In this document: positions 21,851 to 34,546 of the stretch, one piece after another
Position numbering within the stretch: the first letter of the stretch is position 1
Layout: every line of letters begins with the position of its first letter
Source of the DNA: Thozetella sp. PMI_491
Lineage: Eukaryota > Ascomycota > Sordariomycetes > Chaetosphaeriales > Chaetosphaeriaceae
Direction: 5' to 3'
Assembly: GCA_021432635.1 (NCBI GenBank)
Contig: MU270040.1
Location: forward strand, 132,323 to 196,322
Length of the DNA stretch: 64,000 nt
The notes under the pieces: generated by a model
Told to the model about the DNA's origin: nothing
The model's database searches: none
Seen by the model: the letters and a program-made list of their open reading frames with translations, nothing else
Translations under genes and position numbers: made by a program

Positions 21851-22282
21851 ATGCCCCTCTCCGCCAACGTCCCAACCTACCTGCTCGGCACGGGCATGGT
21901 CGGCCTAGGCCTGCTCGGCTTAGCATCGCCAGCCCGGGCCTACGCCACCTTCGGCCTGCCCTATCCCTCTTCCGTCACCAGCCCGGACAGGGTTCACCCG
22001 GCTTCGCTCCGCGCGGACGGCCCCGGCTCCGCGCCGTCGCCATACCTCTACGCCAAGGCGGTGCGAGACCTTAGTTACGGCATCGCCTTCCTCGCCTTTG
22101 AGGCCACCCAGAATGCCGCGGCCGTCACCACTATGGCCGCGCTGACGGCGCTGACGGGTGCCGTGGACGGATGGGTCGTGTGGAGATACGGCGGGGAGCT
22201 GCGCGCCAAAGCATGGGGCCACTGGAACGGCACGACCCTCATAGCCGCATGGTTTGCCTTTAGGGTCCTGAAGTCCTCGTGA
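21851..22282 (+). CDS. DUF4267 small membrane protein
   Basis: Single exon of 143 residues from the ATG at 21851. It has four hydrophobic segments: VPTYLLGTGMVGLGLLGLAS, LSYGIAFLAFEA, VTTMAALTALTGAVDGWVVW and TTLIAAWFAFRVL. Between the first two lie ARAYATFGLPYP and YLYAKAVRDLSYG. This order (a FGLP turn after TM1, then a KAxRDLxYG motif) is typical of DUF4267, a fungal and bacterial family of small integral membrane proteins with no known activity. No intron is present. It stands alone between two gene-poor stretches. Confidence 0.85.
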   Translation: MPLSANVPTYLLGTGMVGLGLLGLASPARAYATFGLPYPSSVTSPDRVHPASLRADGPGSAPSPYLYAKAVRDLSYGIAFLAFEATQNAAAVTTMAALTALTGAVDGWVVWRYGGELRAKAWGHWNGTTLIAAWFAFRVLKSS

Positions 22283-23940
22283 GGGCTTATGTTAGCCGTG
22301 GGTCGTGGTCGTCATTCGTTGACGTCCCCGAATGGAGAATGGAGCCATGTCAGCACCTTAGGCGCACGGCAATCTCACTGTTCGATCAAGATAGCTGTGT
22401 CCTTACTCTTGTCTTTACGTAAATGGCCCTTTCTACTATAGGCTCCACGCCTCGCCCGTGACGTTTTTCCAGGAACGAGCCAAACCAGGCTGACGAAGGG
22501 AGAGCGGCCCCGTCCTCTGTATCTAGTCCCGGTTAGTAATCCTACATCTAGTCGTTACAAACAAACAAACAAATAAGGGTTGTATTGTATACTAGTGCAA
22601 CGTCGCATAAGTGGTGGAGCAGCGATGCTGAGATGTAGAGCACATGTTCCTTCACGGATATGCCAGATTGTGTTATCTGGATGGCGACATACCTCTTGCT
22701 TCAGACCTCGCTCCTCGATACCTCTCAGCACTAGGTTACCCCGGCTGCGGATACTTAGCTCTCTGGCTTTGGAGATTGTGCATTTTGGCCGTCATACGAT
22801 GCAGAGTAGCAAGAAGAGGCAACGGCCCGAAACTAGCGTCGTGGAATGTGCTACCAAGCAGCCTGACGTATCAAACAAGCGTCCGAAACACCCCCGGCAA
22901 GCCGCATATTTCCTTTACCGCCCGAACCTTTGCCCATGCAGATAGTCCACAGTGAAGAAGAAAGTGCCCAAGCGGCAGATTTGTTTGATGTATTGTGTGG
23001 GGGGTCATCGTAGATTAGTTGCCGTTGTAGTACGGGCCCAGTATTTTCGTTTGCTCTGCTCCTCAAAGAGCTCCAGAAAACTTTCCTGCTTTCCAGAGAA
23101 TAACGATAGCTAAACCAAGAGCTTCCACTTAATTTTGGTTGATCTGGCATGTTTCTAGAGCGTTATTGAGGTCACTATGGCCATAAAACACATCTCAAGG
23201 CTCATTGCCTTCTGTGGCTCCGGCATCCCCTTTCTTAAACTTCAGCCGGCTGTTGGTCTTCTAACAAGAGTAGAGCAGACCCACCACCACCAACCACCCT
23301 TCTCTATATATATTGAAAATCTTAGTATGCACGAAGGTCTCAACGAAACCAAGCTCGATCAACTCTCAGCCTAGGTTACGGCTCCATGACCGCTCAGTGA
23401 TTGCCCTCCAACGGATTGGTCAGGAGTTGACTTACAGATTTATAATGATTAAATTTCCCGTCGTCATCTAACCTGCCCGGCCAAGCCCTGTATCGTTGCA
23501 TCATTTGGCAGTGCTGAGGGCGTCTGGAACTTGGCTTTCCATTTTCGGCATATAAGGAGGCCATTTCTCGCAGGAATCGGAGCCCGGGAAGGCTTAGCTA
23601 ACCCCGTGGACGTCCTCGTCCTCATAAGGCCTAAAATGCTTCGTGTCCGTATCTAATGAACGATGCCCGAGACCAAGCTGAGCTCTCAGTCTAAGGGAGG
23701 GAGAGCAGGGGCCAATAATACGCTAGCGTCTGAACCCACCGATCTCCAACCCTGGCAACGGCTGGGAGTCCCCTCTACTGCCACCCCGATGATCTTCTCC
23801 AACAGAGAGGGGACGGGAGGTTGCTCGACGACATACATCAGATATAAAACGACTCAACCCTCTTGTTCGCTATGGGAATGCGGCGTCTTAGGAGCCTCGG
23901 CATTACTATCGCATACAATATTGTCTGCTTTCACTGCGTT
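22283..23940. other. Intergenic, no gene seen
   Basis: No supported coding frame. Composition becomes more AT-rich than in the flanking genes, in keeping with decayed repeat DNA towards the pol fragment. Confidence 0.45.
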
Positions 23941-23984
23941 ACCACGTGGGCTCGGAAGGGATATCGCAGCGAGCTCAGTTCCGA

Positions 23985-24330
23985 CAAGTGTATTTCCTGC
24001 CAACCAGAGGCGCCCACCGAGAGCCTGATTTCGGGGCCGGCGACCGAGTCTTCGTTTCCACAAAGGTTTGGAGCTCTGATCGGCCCAGCCTGAAGCTAGG
24101 AAAGCAGATGAACGGTCCGTTTAAGATCCTGAAGGCGCACAACGGCGCTTACACACTGGATCTTCCGCCTTCTTACAAGATGCACCCGGTGTTCAACGCG
24201 AGCCGGTTGCGTAAAGCACCAGATAACCCGCTGCCGGGCCAACTGCGGCCGGAGCCAAGCCTGATATCGTCAACGGAGAACCTGAGTGGGAGGTTGACCA
24301 CGCATTTTCATCGTTCGTTCCTGATCACGG
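23985..24330 (+). mobile_element. Decayed Ty3/gypsy-type pol fragment (integrase C-terminus)
   Basis: The plus frame around 24001-24260 reads as the integrase C-terminal region of Ty3/gypsy chromovirus-type elements: GAGDRVFVSTKVWSSDRPS, KLGKQMNGPFKILK, YTLDLPPSYKMHPVFNASRL. Next would come the linker to a chromodomain. At about 24250 the match jumps to another frame (NGEPEWEV), so there is a frameshift, and I could not follow the chromodomain further. No protease, reverse transcriptase or LTRs were found nearby. This is a relic of an LTR retrotransposon, not an active copy. Confidence 0.7.
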
Positions 24331-25108
24331 CGCTCCCTTACTGTACGGACAAGCTCCGACTTCCTCGACAAGACATCGGCCAAGATCCGTTTGTCTGGGG
24401 GTGGTTGGCTGGCAGTGGAGAGTTACCGAAGGCTCGAAGTATTCTCCTTGGAATAGCTCGGGAAGGCGCAGTAAACCTCTCTATGTTCCTGTCTTCCTAT
24501 CAGAATCCGCAGGTATAATCCCATCCTCTCGCAATTTCGACTTTCTTCGAGTCGCCCCGCAGCCATGGAGCCACTTCATTCACACGCCCGAACCAAGCGC
24601 CGCTCTGGATGTATACGGAAATGATATATTGAACAACTTCTGGAACGAGAGCAAACTGGTTTGCGAGCAGGTTCAGGGCCTCTCCCATCTACCTTCATGG
24701 CATGCTGAGTAACATGGCCGATGGCCCTGACCACAGATCAGACCACCTGCTGCGAGCTTTCCGAACGAGCAGATGGCCACAGCTGCCCAACAGCTTCCCA
24801 GTCATTGATCTCTGTACGGCTACGTACACCAAGATCGTGGACAGCAGAGGAGCTGTGGGCGCCCAGAGGCCCTAGCTCCTTGGATGTACCCCTGATCTCC
24901 ATCTAAGAGTCTTTCAGTCAACTACTAGAGTATGATTAACCAGTCTCGTACTGCGCCAGTGATCCTCGCCGTGACAGTGAGCAGCAACATTGATGACATT
25001 GAGGTATTTTGCCTAGCACGCAACAACCGCGGACATGTTTTGTCTTTCATGTCTCTATCTCTACCAGCCACTGACCTCTCCTAGATCGGTTATGTAGTGG
25101 CAAGCTAG
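24331..25108. other. Repeat-derived or intergenic DNA, nothing clear
   Basis: May be the rest of the decayed element, but I could not recognise its protein or an LTR. Confidence 0.35.
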
Positions 25109-25462
25109 CTCAAGGAGTTCTACGACCTTGGCAAAGATAGACTTCTAGCACACCGTCTAAAGGAAGACTTTGCCGCCCTTGGCATAGAAGAGTCCGAGTC
25201 CGAGGACGAAGGGAAGCACACTAAAGCCTCTAGATCTAAGACACGCGCAAGCCTAGCCCGAAGGCTGGCTCTACCTAAGATTCGTCCTACGACGGCCATC
25301 CAACGCATGGTCCCACGTACCCTTGACGACCACCCGAAACAACCTCTCCCAACACTTGGACGGACACACGTCCGGCACTGGTACTGGCTCCACGAGGAGT
25401 GCATGATGGACAGGGCCTGGCTGCTTGTAGGAGGCCGTGCTGAGATGTGGATCCTGGCCTAG
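25109..25462 (+). pseudogene. Open frame without start codon, unrecognised protein fragment
   Basis: Between an in-frame TAG at 25106 and a TAG at 25460 the plus strand is open for 117 codons with no ATG near its start. It reads like a real coding sequence: a charged helix-like part (KEFYDLGKDRLLAHRLKEDF), an acidic stretch (EESESEDEG), a basic stretch (SKTRASLARRLALPK) and a Trp-rich end (HWYWLHEECMMDRAW). I do not recognise the family. It may be an exon or transposon fragment. Confidence 0.3.
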
Positions 25463-27451
25463 GTCCGGTCGTTTGTGGGCCATGGGAAACAACTTTCTGG
25501 TCCCAGTGGGGTCTTTATATTGAGTTATGTGACACTTGGTGCAAGCGTAATCTCTTCGGATTGCCTAGCTGTATGGCCTAAGCGACAAAAACCGTTACAA
25601 CTGAATAACTCGAGGTGACGTTGGCGACCGGATCCCATTGGTAAGAAAGCCCGGGATCACAGCCAAGTAGCTTCGCGATGATGTTGGCGGAGATAAAGAT
25701 TGGCTTGACTGGACACAATCTCAGGTCCCAGAGATCACTGCCTTCCCCTTGGCAGAAGCTAGCGATAATATAGTGGGCTGAAACTCATGAAGTGCCACAC
25801 TTCTCAGAGGCTGGCCATTAGCATTGTGGGTTTCCCCGACCACCTTGTTTAGTTAATGGCTCCTCTTAGCCGCGTCTAGACCAAAAAAGCTTATGTGCCG
25901 TGACCTCGGTCGCCAAGAATGAGGCCTGACCTAGCAGACGTTGAAAGAATTTTCTCCCCTAGCCGCCAGAACCGTAGAGTATGAGCATTAGCTGTATTTA
26001 AAGCGCCAAAGGCCCTTACGCAATAACATTGCTATTAGCTAAGAGTTGACACCCAGAGCCAAGGACGACGCTGGAGCGGGCGAATGGCGTATATATGCCG
26101 GCCAAGATGACCCCCAAACGGCCGAGTGGGCGGCAGACCAGCAATATTCCATGCCATGTGCCCCCCGCCCCCGCTGCTCAGCACACGCGCGGATAACCAA
26201 AACTCTGTAGTGCCCTCTGGAGTGGTACAATGGAGAGAATTTCCCCGTATTCCATGAGATAAAAAGCAGCAGTGGCTGCCTAGATGTCCAGTGGCCGCGT
26301 ATTTTTGCTGAGCACGCGAGCATGAAATGAAGGCATGGAGGCGAATCAGGGTCCCCGGAGCGAGCCACCGTTCGCGAGGGTGGTGATGGCTGCCGCAGAT
26401 GGGGCTGGTTCACGCATCATGGCGATCTCGGCGGCACGTCTACCAATAATTGGTGACGAGCTATGCAGGTGTTATATTGCTGATAATGCATGGCATGATC
26501 TCAGCCCTGCTTGCATGTGAACCGTAACTGCCCAAGATCATCGAGATCACTAAACTGCTAACCTTCCCCGCAGAGCACTCTTATCATAGTGCGGAACCTG
26601 GGCGAGCTTGGTTGACCAATCGCATCTGACAGCAATTATACACATCTGCCGGCGTCGCTGGAAAGTTTTGTTGGGCTGGTGAGCACGAAAAGAGCACCAA
26701 GAGGGAGGGGCTTCCTCTTCCCCTCTTCCGAAGTGCCCCCCACCTAGGGAGGAGATGGCTGACAGTGGTACAGCTCCACCGAGAGGCGCCAAGTTTACGC
26801 GAAAGAAGAGGCGACAAGGAGGGCCGAAAAGATGAGAGAAAGAGGCATACCGTGTAAAGCCACATTCCACGAACGGGGACTGGGTCCGGGCGGCTCCACC
26901 AAGATCCCGCGCCCATGTGATGTTGACTAAAATTTCCGTGCATGGCGGGGAGCGAGAGAATACAACCAGGAGGTCTAGACTGGCGGCGAGGCAGGCCAAT
27001 CCAATCACACACCGGGATGCCGACCCCCCCCCCCCCCCCATGTCTGGCGCCGCTTCCGCCTCTGGCTATCTCCTCTGTGCGTGCATCTCGTGTACTGCAC
27101 TGCAGGTCGCAGCATGGCCTCGACGGGGGTCATATCTGCAGAGGCCAATTCTGTTTTGCAGCAAGGACGGTGCTTGCCGGGTGTCCCCCTGGTCTGCTAC
27201 CGGGAGAACCGCCAACGGCCAGCCAGTCTCTTCAGCCGTGGCTGGGACCCCAGGAGAGAGAGCCCCTCCTCCTAACCGGAGTACCGGCCGAGTAGAGAGA
27301 GAGAGAGAGAAATGCCTCCTGTAGTCCAATGCCATCAACTAGATGATCTGTCCTAGCACTACGGAGCCTAATCGAGACGAGATTGGAAAGAAACCTGTTC
27401 GTCCTCATTAATTTCTGTTCAGAGAACAAGTGCGAGAACACAATATCCACC
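25463..27451. other. Intergenic with simple repeats
   Basis: No supported gene. It contains a 16-base C run at 27024-27039 and an AG dinucleotide array at 27294-27310. The final part is the promoter and leader of the MFS gene starting at 27452. Confidence 0.5.
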
Positions 27452-29432
27452 ATGGTTCTAATCAACAGCGTCAACCAACATGGGAGCGCCACGCCCACTC
27501 GGGCGGGCACGGTCAACGAGAACACTCCCCTGCTTGGCTCGTTGCCTACAAAGCAGCCGTATGTGACGTTCCCGGAATCGCAAGACGACGAGGAATGGAC
27601 GCCCCCATCGGGGTTCTGGTGGATTGAGACAGGTACGTGTCGACTTTTGCCCCGGCATTACACAAGTGTCTTCTTCCACAAGGAGAAACGAAGTTGACAA
27701 GGCCGCAGCCTTGTGGGCCAATGTATTCTTGTCTGGCTTCGACGGCACCATCATGGCCTCGACCTACGCCGCCATCAGCTCCGAATTTGACGCCGCAAAC
27801 AACGCAGCGTGGCTGACCACCTCGTACTTGATCACGTCCACCGCGTTCCAGCCGCTCTACGGCAGGTTTTCGGACATCTTCGGGCGGAGGATATGCTTCT
27901 TCGTGTCGACCGTGGCTTTTATGGCCGGTTGTCTGGGCTGTGCTGTCGCCAAGAGTATGCTGGTGCTTAATCTTATGCGGGCCGTGACCGGATTCGGGGG
28001 CGGTGGGCTTATTACCACGGGTAGGTGGATGTGATGAAAGAAGAAATCGAAACAGTTATGGATGAACAGCAAGGCTTACCGCCCTTGAGCAGCTACCGTC
28101 ATCAACTCGGACATGATCCCGTTCCGACGGAGAGGAATGTACCAAGCCATGCAAAACGTGCTGGTTGGCTCCGGCGCCGTCTTGGGGGCCTCCTTAGGAG
28201 GCACCATTGCCGAGAGCATCAGCTGGCGGTGGTGTTTCCTCTTGCAGGTTCCGGTATCCGTGATGGCACTTGCCGTCGGTTACCGGGTACTGGAGAACCC
28301 TGTAGATATCTCGCTCGAAATAACGTCCAAGGAAAGAATCAACTCCGCCCTCCGACGCATCGATCTGCTCGGCGCAGCGGTACTCGTTGTAGGCTTGGTT
28401 GTCCAGATCCTGGCACTCAGCCTCGGAGGCAACGAGTATCCTTGGGGATGTCCTGTGGTTATCGGCGCCTTGGCCGCCAGCGGCGTGATTCTGGCGCTGT
28501 TCGTCTTGGTTGAGGCAGAGACGAGTGCGGGTCCGATGATCCCACTTGGAATGCTCAAAGGCTGGCAGCCTGTAGCCGTTCAGCTCACCAATGTATTTTC
28601 CGGCATGTCGGCGTTTGCGGTCGGTCTCCAATCCTCCTCTTGCTGATACGGTAATATTGACCTCCGAACCGCAGTATATGTTCATGATCCCCTTATATCT
28701 CCAGGCAGTGCGTGGAGACTCTCCATCTCGGGCCGGTCTGCGCCTGATCATTCCATCTCTTGCGACACCGGTCGGCGGCGTGATCGCGGGCTCGCTTATG
28801 CAGCGGTGCTGTCGTCTCTCGTACAATGTGCGTGTCGGGACAGCCCTAATGCTTTTGGGCAACGTACTAGCCATGACGATGGGAACGGGAGGCAGTCGGT
28901 GGAAGGAGTTCGTGTATTTCGTGCCAGCTAACCTCGGTCTCGGCCTAACGAACCCGAGCGTGTTATTCAGCTTTGTGTCTCTGTTCGAGCACCGAGGTGA
29001 GACATCTCAGTTTCGAGCCAGACGTGCGGAAAACTCACTGTTTCACAGAGCAGGCCGTTGCGACCTCCACCGTCTATCTTATTCGTTCGATGGGCACCAT
29101 ATATGGTGTCACAGCAACGTCCACCATAGTACAGAATGTCCTAACGGCGAGGCTGCCAACAGCTCTAGGAGATATCGCTTCCGACGAGGTGAGTGTACTA
29201 AGATGCTGACGGAGAAGAGCCGTCCTAACGAGAGAGTCCTTTGTAGTTGATCGAGAAGCTGAGAAAATCCGTCTTTGCGTTGGACGAGCTGCCGCCCGAG
29301 GCGCAGCTAGCGGTTAGGGGCGTGTATTCCCATGCCTTACGGTTTGCTTTTGGCGCTTCTAGTGCATTTGCGCTATTGTCGTTCCTGTTCTCGTTAGCGC
29401 ATCGGACGGGTGCACTGACGAGGCGATCGTGA
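27452..29432 (+). CDS. MFS transporter, DHA2 family, vacuolar basic amino-acid transporter-like
   Basis: Six exons: 27452-27632, about 27694-28020, 28093-28619, 28675-28996, 29049-29188 and 29247-29432, joining to about 560 residues. The first acceptor is the least certain (27667 also fits). The N-terminal tail includes ENTPLLGS, a dileucine-like sorting motif. TM1 reads ANVFLSGFDGTIMASTY, followed by the MFS motif A region YGRFSDIFGRRICF. Further segments include TGFGGGGLITT, WRWCFLLQVPVSV and YMFMIPLYLQAVRGDSPSRAG. About 14 membrane segments and this motif set resemble yeast Vba and fission-yeast Fnx proteins, which carry Lys, Arg and His into the vacuole by proton antiport. A plasma-membrane drug exporter is the alternative. 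It lies 3 kb from a methionine permease. Confidence 0.88.
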
Positions 29433-32352
29433 AGCATGCGGAAGGGTGGTCGATGCCAAAATTCCATTTTGCAAATAACCCAGGTCGTCGTCGGGCTCGG
29501 ACCAGCAACGCGGGCACAGGGGGCTTGGTTGGGTGATGGTCTCGATTACTGCTGTGTATAAAATGTCCTTTGACTCCGCGCGATCTAGCACAGAAGTGAG
29601 GAGGACTGGTCCTTCGGTGTGCTCTGAATCAACTGCACGCTGAGTCTAACGATGGGCAAGAGGAGACAAAGAGACGAAGGTCGAGTCAGTTCAGCCGGGC
29701 CTCGCATTTCTGGGGGCAGCATTCGGCGCTATCGTCACACATGCCAGGAATGGCGTGCGAGGGCCATGAGACCGGCCCCCCACACCCCCGGCAACAGGCC
29801 TCGCTAAACTGGTCGGAGCAGCCCGACATGAAGCGAATGGGAGTTATCAGCTATTGGATTCTTGCTCATAATAAATAAATCAATAATTCCGCAATAAACA
29901 CGCAACGCTCTAACTCCGCTGCATGCACTGGTTTCGCAAGGCAGACTGCGCTAACCCTAACCCTAGATAGTAAACAAAGATGAGTGTTGTCCGGCGTGAA
30001 GGGGGTCTTTGTGGACAAGTATTCCAGTGTAGACTGGGGACAGGATGCTTTCGCGCTCGATGAGCTAGGAGCCTACCTGTCTTACTGGTTGACGCACAGA
30101 AAAGTATAACTTTTTATTAACCCTGCGGAGTCTCGGCATAGTAACCGTCCAAACTCCAACTTGTAACACTTGGTTCGATAGGCTTTTCAACCCGTGGTTG
30201 TCACCTAGACCAATGTCACGGCCTTGTCTCACGGAACGAGATGCGGTAGATAGTAGGTCGGCATAGAACCGTTCCCCAGCTCCCCACCATCGCCATATCA
30301 TCACGGCATGACAAAGCCTATGCATGCATAAGTCAGAGACTAGTCACCCAATGAGAGTCGAGTGAAGTCTGGATCTCGTCCAACTGATGAAGCTCTTGTA
30401 TCTATCAGCAATATTTCTTCAAAGTCTAGCTCCTTCAATTCATCGTTAATTCTATAGATATGCCGATAAAAGCCAAATAGTTTGTACCTAAGGTCATTCT
30501 CGTATTACAAACTTCCACAAATAGCCGATCTTGGTTACTTGGCTTGGGAGCTAACCTATTAGAATTCACTCGCTCGGCTTAGAAGAGAGAACTGGGGGGT
30601 CTGGGGAAGAACACCCTCGTAGACAATCCCTATCCACTGCCATCGTCCTGTGCCCAGAGTAGTAAAATCAACCTCTAGAGCGGCATTTATGCCCGTAAAA
30701 CAAGGACAACTATTCGGCTCCCGGGAACGCTAAAATGAAAGCCTTTTGAAGCACTACCTCCCCGATGGACTTAGGGAGAATCAAAAGCTACAGGCGATGC
30801 GCGCGGTGAGAATTACCTAGCACAGATGGCTGTAGGAGATTAAGGATACCTCTTCCACAGTTGATACTAACTTAGAGGTTTGGCTGCCAGAATCGGCGGG
30901 CCCCCTTCGGACATATTGTTTGGGCTTTTGTTCCGAGTCATCCAGCTCGTCTTATACAACCTTGTGTTATCTTCTGTCCAGCTGTAAGGATTCCTCGGCG
31001 TATGATAACATAGTATCTGCGGTGGCATCGCCGCACGCTGAGGACAAGTTCTCGTAGCCGTGGAACTTAGTTGATAGTTGCCTTTATCTTCTTTAAGAGT
31101 TAGCATGTCCTCATACTCAACAAAATTAACCAAGTTGTTTGACTTGCTTGGTGTATTTACTGTGCGTGAGATGCTAGATTAGACAACTCATGTGCAATTT
31201 TAATGCGGTGGTGTTCTTGCGCTGGCTTAGACATAAAGCTGCTACCTATGTAAAACGGCTAAGGCATTTGCTATCTAGAACTGGCCTAGTATTATAGGAG
31301 GGTGTACGAATATCGACCCAGGGGTGTTCGGATACGGCCGTGAGCGTTCTGGCAACCAACTTCGAGGGGAATGAATGAGGTGGCTGCAGCAGCCACCAAG
31401 CGGCTGAGCGAGTATGCAGTCAAGGCCCCCTAGGACTAAGTATTATCTCATTGCACCGTCGAATGTCATCACATCCAATGTCAGATGGCACCAACCCGCG
31501 CTGAATTGACATTACGTGACCGAATCTTTCGACGCTGAGAGATTCGCCGCGAATCACTGGAAGCCCTAGTCCTTCTTTCCTGACTATTGGAATATACAAG
31601 CCACCGCGGAATCGAAACTGCCAAAAGTAGATGGCCATCCCACCACATTGTGGTCGCTCGGCCGTTTTAGAGGCCATGAGTGGCCCCGGTCCATCCATGC
31701 CGGGGATCGCATCTTCAAACAGCATGATGACGACGTTGAGGGGAGCTTGGGTGGTACTGGAGCCAAGAGGGACTATATGCGGGATGCCCCGACCCCCACG
31801 CGAAAGCGCACGGTGGATCGACAGTCCGAGGCGAGATAACGTGTTGCCCCATCAGCATCCATCATCGTACACAGCTATACGCGGCTCTTTCACCATTTTG
31901 GTCTTGACCTACGATGGTCTCTGACGGGCACTAGCAAGGGGAGGACCAGGTGGGCATGTCGCAATTGCATAGGGGTGCGCCCCAGCCCCCCGGATGAGCG
32001 ACTTCTAAAGTTCCAAGCTGGCCAAACCAATACCGGCGGGGGAGCCGGTTGGTTATGAGACATGTTGCTGCCGATGGCGTTATCAACTGGGCATATGAGC
32101 ACAGATCGGCGATACCGCCAGGTTGCACCGAGGACCCCGATAAGGTTAAACACACCCATTGATGGGCCGCGAGACGCAGGACTCGGTCGGGGCAAAACAT
32201 TTTAATTGCTGTGCTGTGTATATATGCAATGCGACCCGCCCACGTATACTCGCTGCTTACCTCCCAACCGGCCACTAGCGACTTCAGCCGGCACTATCTC
32301 GTGCACTCTACGCGTTAAATTTTGTTCGTGCCGCATGTGCCAATAGTTTGCA
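29433..32352. other. Long AT-rich intergenic stretch
   Basis: About 2.9 kb with no supported gene. A minus frame at 31420-31725 is smooth and protein-like in parts, but I do not recognise it and see no start or splice context. A TATATA stretch at about 32216-32222 sits before the methionine permease. Confidence 0.45.
29951..29966. repeat. Short interstitial telomere-type repeat
   Basis: The sequence ctaaccctaaccctag holds two consecutive CCCTAA units, the telomere repeat of most filamentous fungi. It is too short to be a telomere. Confidence 0.6.
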
Positions 32353-34546
32353 ATGTCGTTCTGGCGCAGGCCTTTCTCCTCTAGAAACGGAGATGCGGAC
32401 GAGTGGGCGGTCGCCGGCCACGTCACGGCGTCGGACGGTGAGGGCGAGGTCTCGGACGGCAGCCTCCAGTACACGCGCGAGAAAGGCGGAAATGATTCCC
32501 TCCCCTCGTACCAGGAAGCGTCAGGAGCGCCAGTTGAGACGAAGTCGCCCCTGGGATACGACGTCGGTGCCGTCACCATCATCTTCCTCAACGTGAGCAA
32601 GATGATTGGCACTGGAGTCTACTCTACACGTAAGGGGACAGTTAGAAGCCGAACACCGTGGTTCTATAGAAGTGACTGATGCGAATGATACAGCGTCGAC
32701 GATCCTTAAGGGCACGGGCTCGGTTGGCTTGTCCATGATCTGGTGGGCCCTCGGTTTTCTCACCTCGATCGCGTCTCTCGCCATGTACCTCGAATACGCT
32801 GCCTATTTTCCGAACCGGTCTGGATCGGAAGTAGTCTACCTCGAACAGGCATTTCCACGTCCCAGATGGTTCTTTCCAACAGCATTTGCCTTCCAGTCCG
32901 TCGTTTTGTCCTTCAGCAGCGGCAACTCCATTGGTGCGTATGCGCAACCTCCGAAATGGCTCCAGAGGCTAACACGCCAGAATAGTCCTTGCTACTTATC
33001 TCTTCCGCATAAGTGGATACACGCCCACCGCTTGGCAGTTGAAGGGTGTGGCAGTTGCCGGCTACACCGTAGCTCTGCTCGGTAAGTTCTTCGGTGCACG
33101 CTGCCTCTAGCATGTTGCATCGGCTAATGCGGCATAGTTGTGGTGTTTCACACGCGGACTTCCTACTACATATCGAATTCCATAGGGGCAGTCAAACTCC
33201 TTACCCTTACCTTTATCGCCATCACTGGGCTTGTAGTCCTAGGTGGGAACACGCGGGTGCCTGATCCGCACGCCAACTTTACGAACGCGTTCGAGGGCAA
33301 AGCGACGCCATATGGCATCACCAACGCACTTTATAAGATTATCTTCTCCTACGCCGGCTTCGAGAACGCGTTCAACGTTGTCAATGAGGTCAAGGTAGGT
33401 GATTTATCCAGCAAGGTAGCCGAATATGCTGCTGACGATGCAAAAGAATCCCATCAAGCAAATAAAACGCAACGGCACCATTGCACTCCTCATCGTCACG
33501 GTGCTCTACATCCTGGCTAATGTAGCGTATTTCGCCGCCGTCCCTAAGAAAGACTTAGCTGCGTCCAGTCAAATCGCAGCGGGCCTGTTCTTCACGAATG
33601 TATTCGGTGACAGTGGTGCTGTCAGGGGGCTGAACTTCCTGATTGCGCTGAGCTCTTTCGGCAATCTCCTAGCCGTGTTCCTTGGCCAATCTCGTCTCAT
33701 CCGAGAATGTGGAAGGTATGTATCGCGCTCTCTAGTCGTGTATTCCCTGGAGCGCTAATGTAAAATTATTCTACAGGCAAGGCGTCCTACCTTGGCCGCG
33801 ATTCTGGGCTTCGACTCGCCCCTTTGGCACGCCGCTTGGCCCCTATCTCTTTAAGTGGGCGATAACGGTCATCATGATCCTAGCACCGCCCGCCGGTGAT
33901 GTGTAAGACCTAAATTCCTTCCCGTCTTGGCCAGCATGCTGACGGCTGTGGCACAGATTCAACTTCATTACCGATCTGCAAGTCTATCCCTCGGCGTTCT
34001 TCAACGTGGCGATGGCCGTTGGCATCTACATGGTCCGCTATAGGCGCAAGCGGCTCAACCTGCCACGGGCTGAGTTCCGAGCCTGGGATGTTCTCATGAT
34101 TTTCAATATCTTGGTCAACGTCTTCCTTCTTGTTATGCCGTGGTACCCACCGGATGGCGGCCCCTTCGCGGGTGACGTGAGTTTCTGGTACGCAACGTAC
34201 GTCGTAACTGGTATCGGCATGTAAGTCACTCCGCGCCTTTCCTGCTTCTAGTCACCGAATGTGAGTGCTAACACGCTGCTCCCCTTTCGAAAGTTTGGTC
34301 GGCTGTGGTGTATACTATTTCCTGTGGATATGGGCCGTGCCAAAGCTCCGTGGCTACCGCATTCGCCAGGAAGTTCTGCAGCTGGATGATGGCGCCCAGA
34401 GTCACCGCCTCGTTAAAGTACCCGTGGAAGCGCTTGCGGATTGGGATGCCACGCACGACGTTGTGGGCCGAGAGAGGAACGGAGCGCTGCGCGAGGGATC
34501 CCAGGAGGTCAGGGCAGAGGATTCAGCGGACGCGGAGAAGCTGTGA
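32353..34546 (+). CDS. Mup1-like methionine permease (LAT-type, APC superfamily)
   Basis: Eight exons (32353-32629, 32694-32933, 32986-33081, 33138-33394, 33447-33715, 33777-33902, 33957-34220, 34294-34546) keep frame throughout and give 593 residues. After a hydrophilic tail with SYQEASG comes VTIIFLNVSKMIGTGVYSTP, where the STP turn spans the first intron, then STILKGTGSVGLSMIWWALGF. Later segments are YLEYAAYFPNRSGSEVVYLE, IIFSYAGFENAFNVVNEVK, NPIKQIKRNGTIALLIVT and LIALSSFGNLLAVFLGQSR. This set and the length fit fungal high-affinity methionine permeases (Mup1 group), plasma-membrane importers usually induced by methionine shortage. Intron 7 ends in an unusual AAAG acceptor. Confidence 0.93.

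Noticed and set aside
27024..27039. Poly-C run as a functional signal
   Set aside because: A simple-sequence run in noncoding DNA without associated structure.
31420..31725. 101-codon minus frame with smooth protein-like sequence
   Set aside because: No family, no start context and no neighbouring exon could be found.
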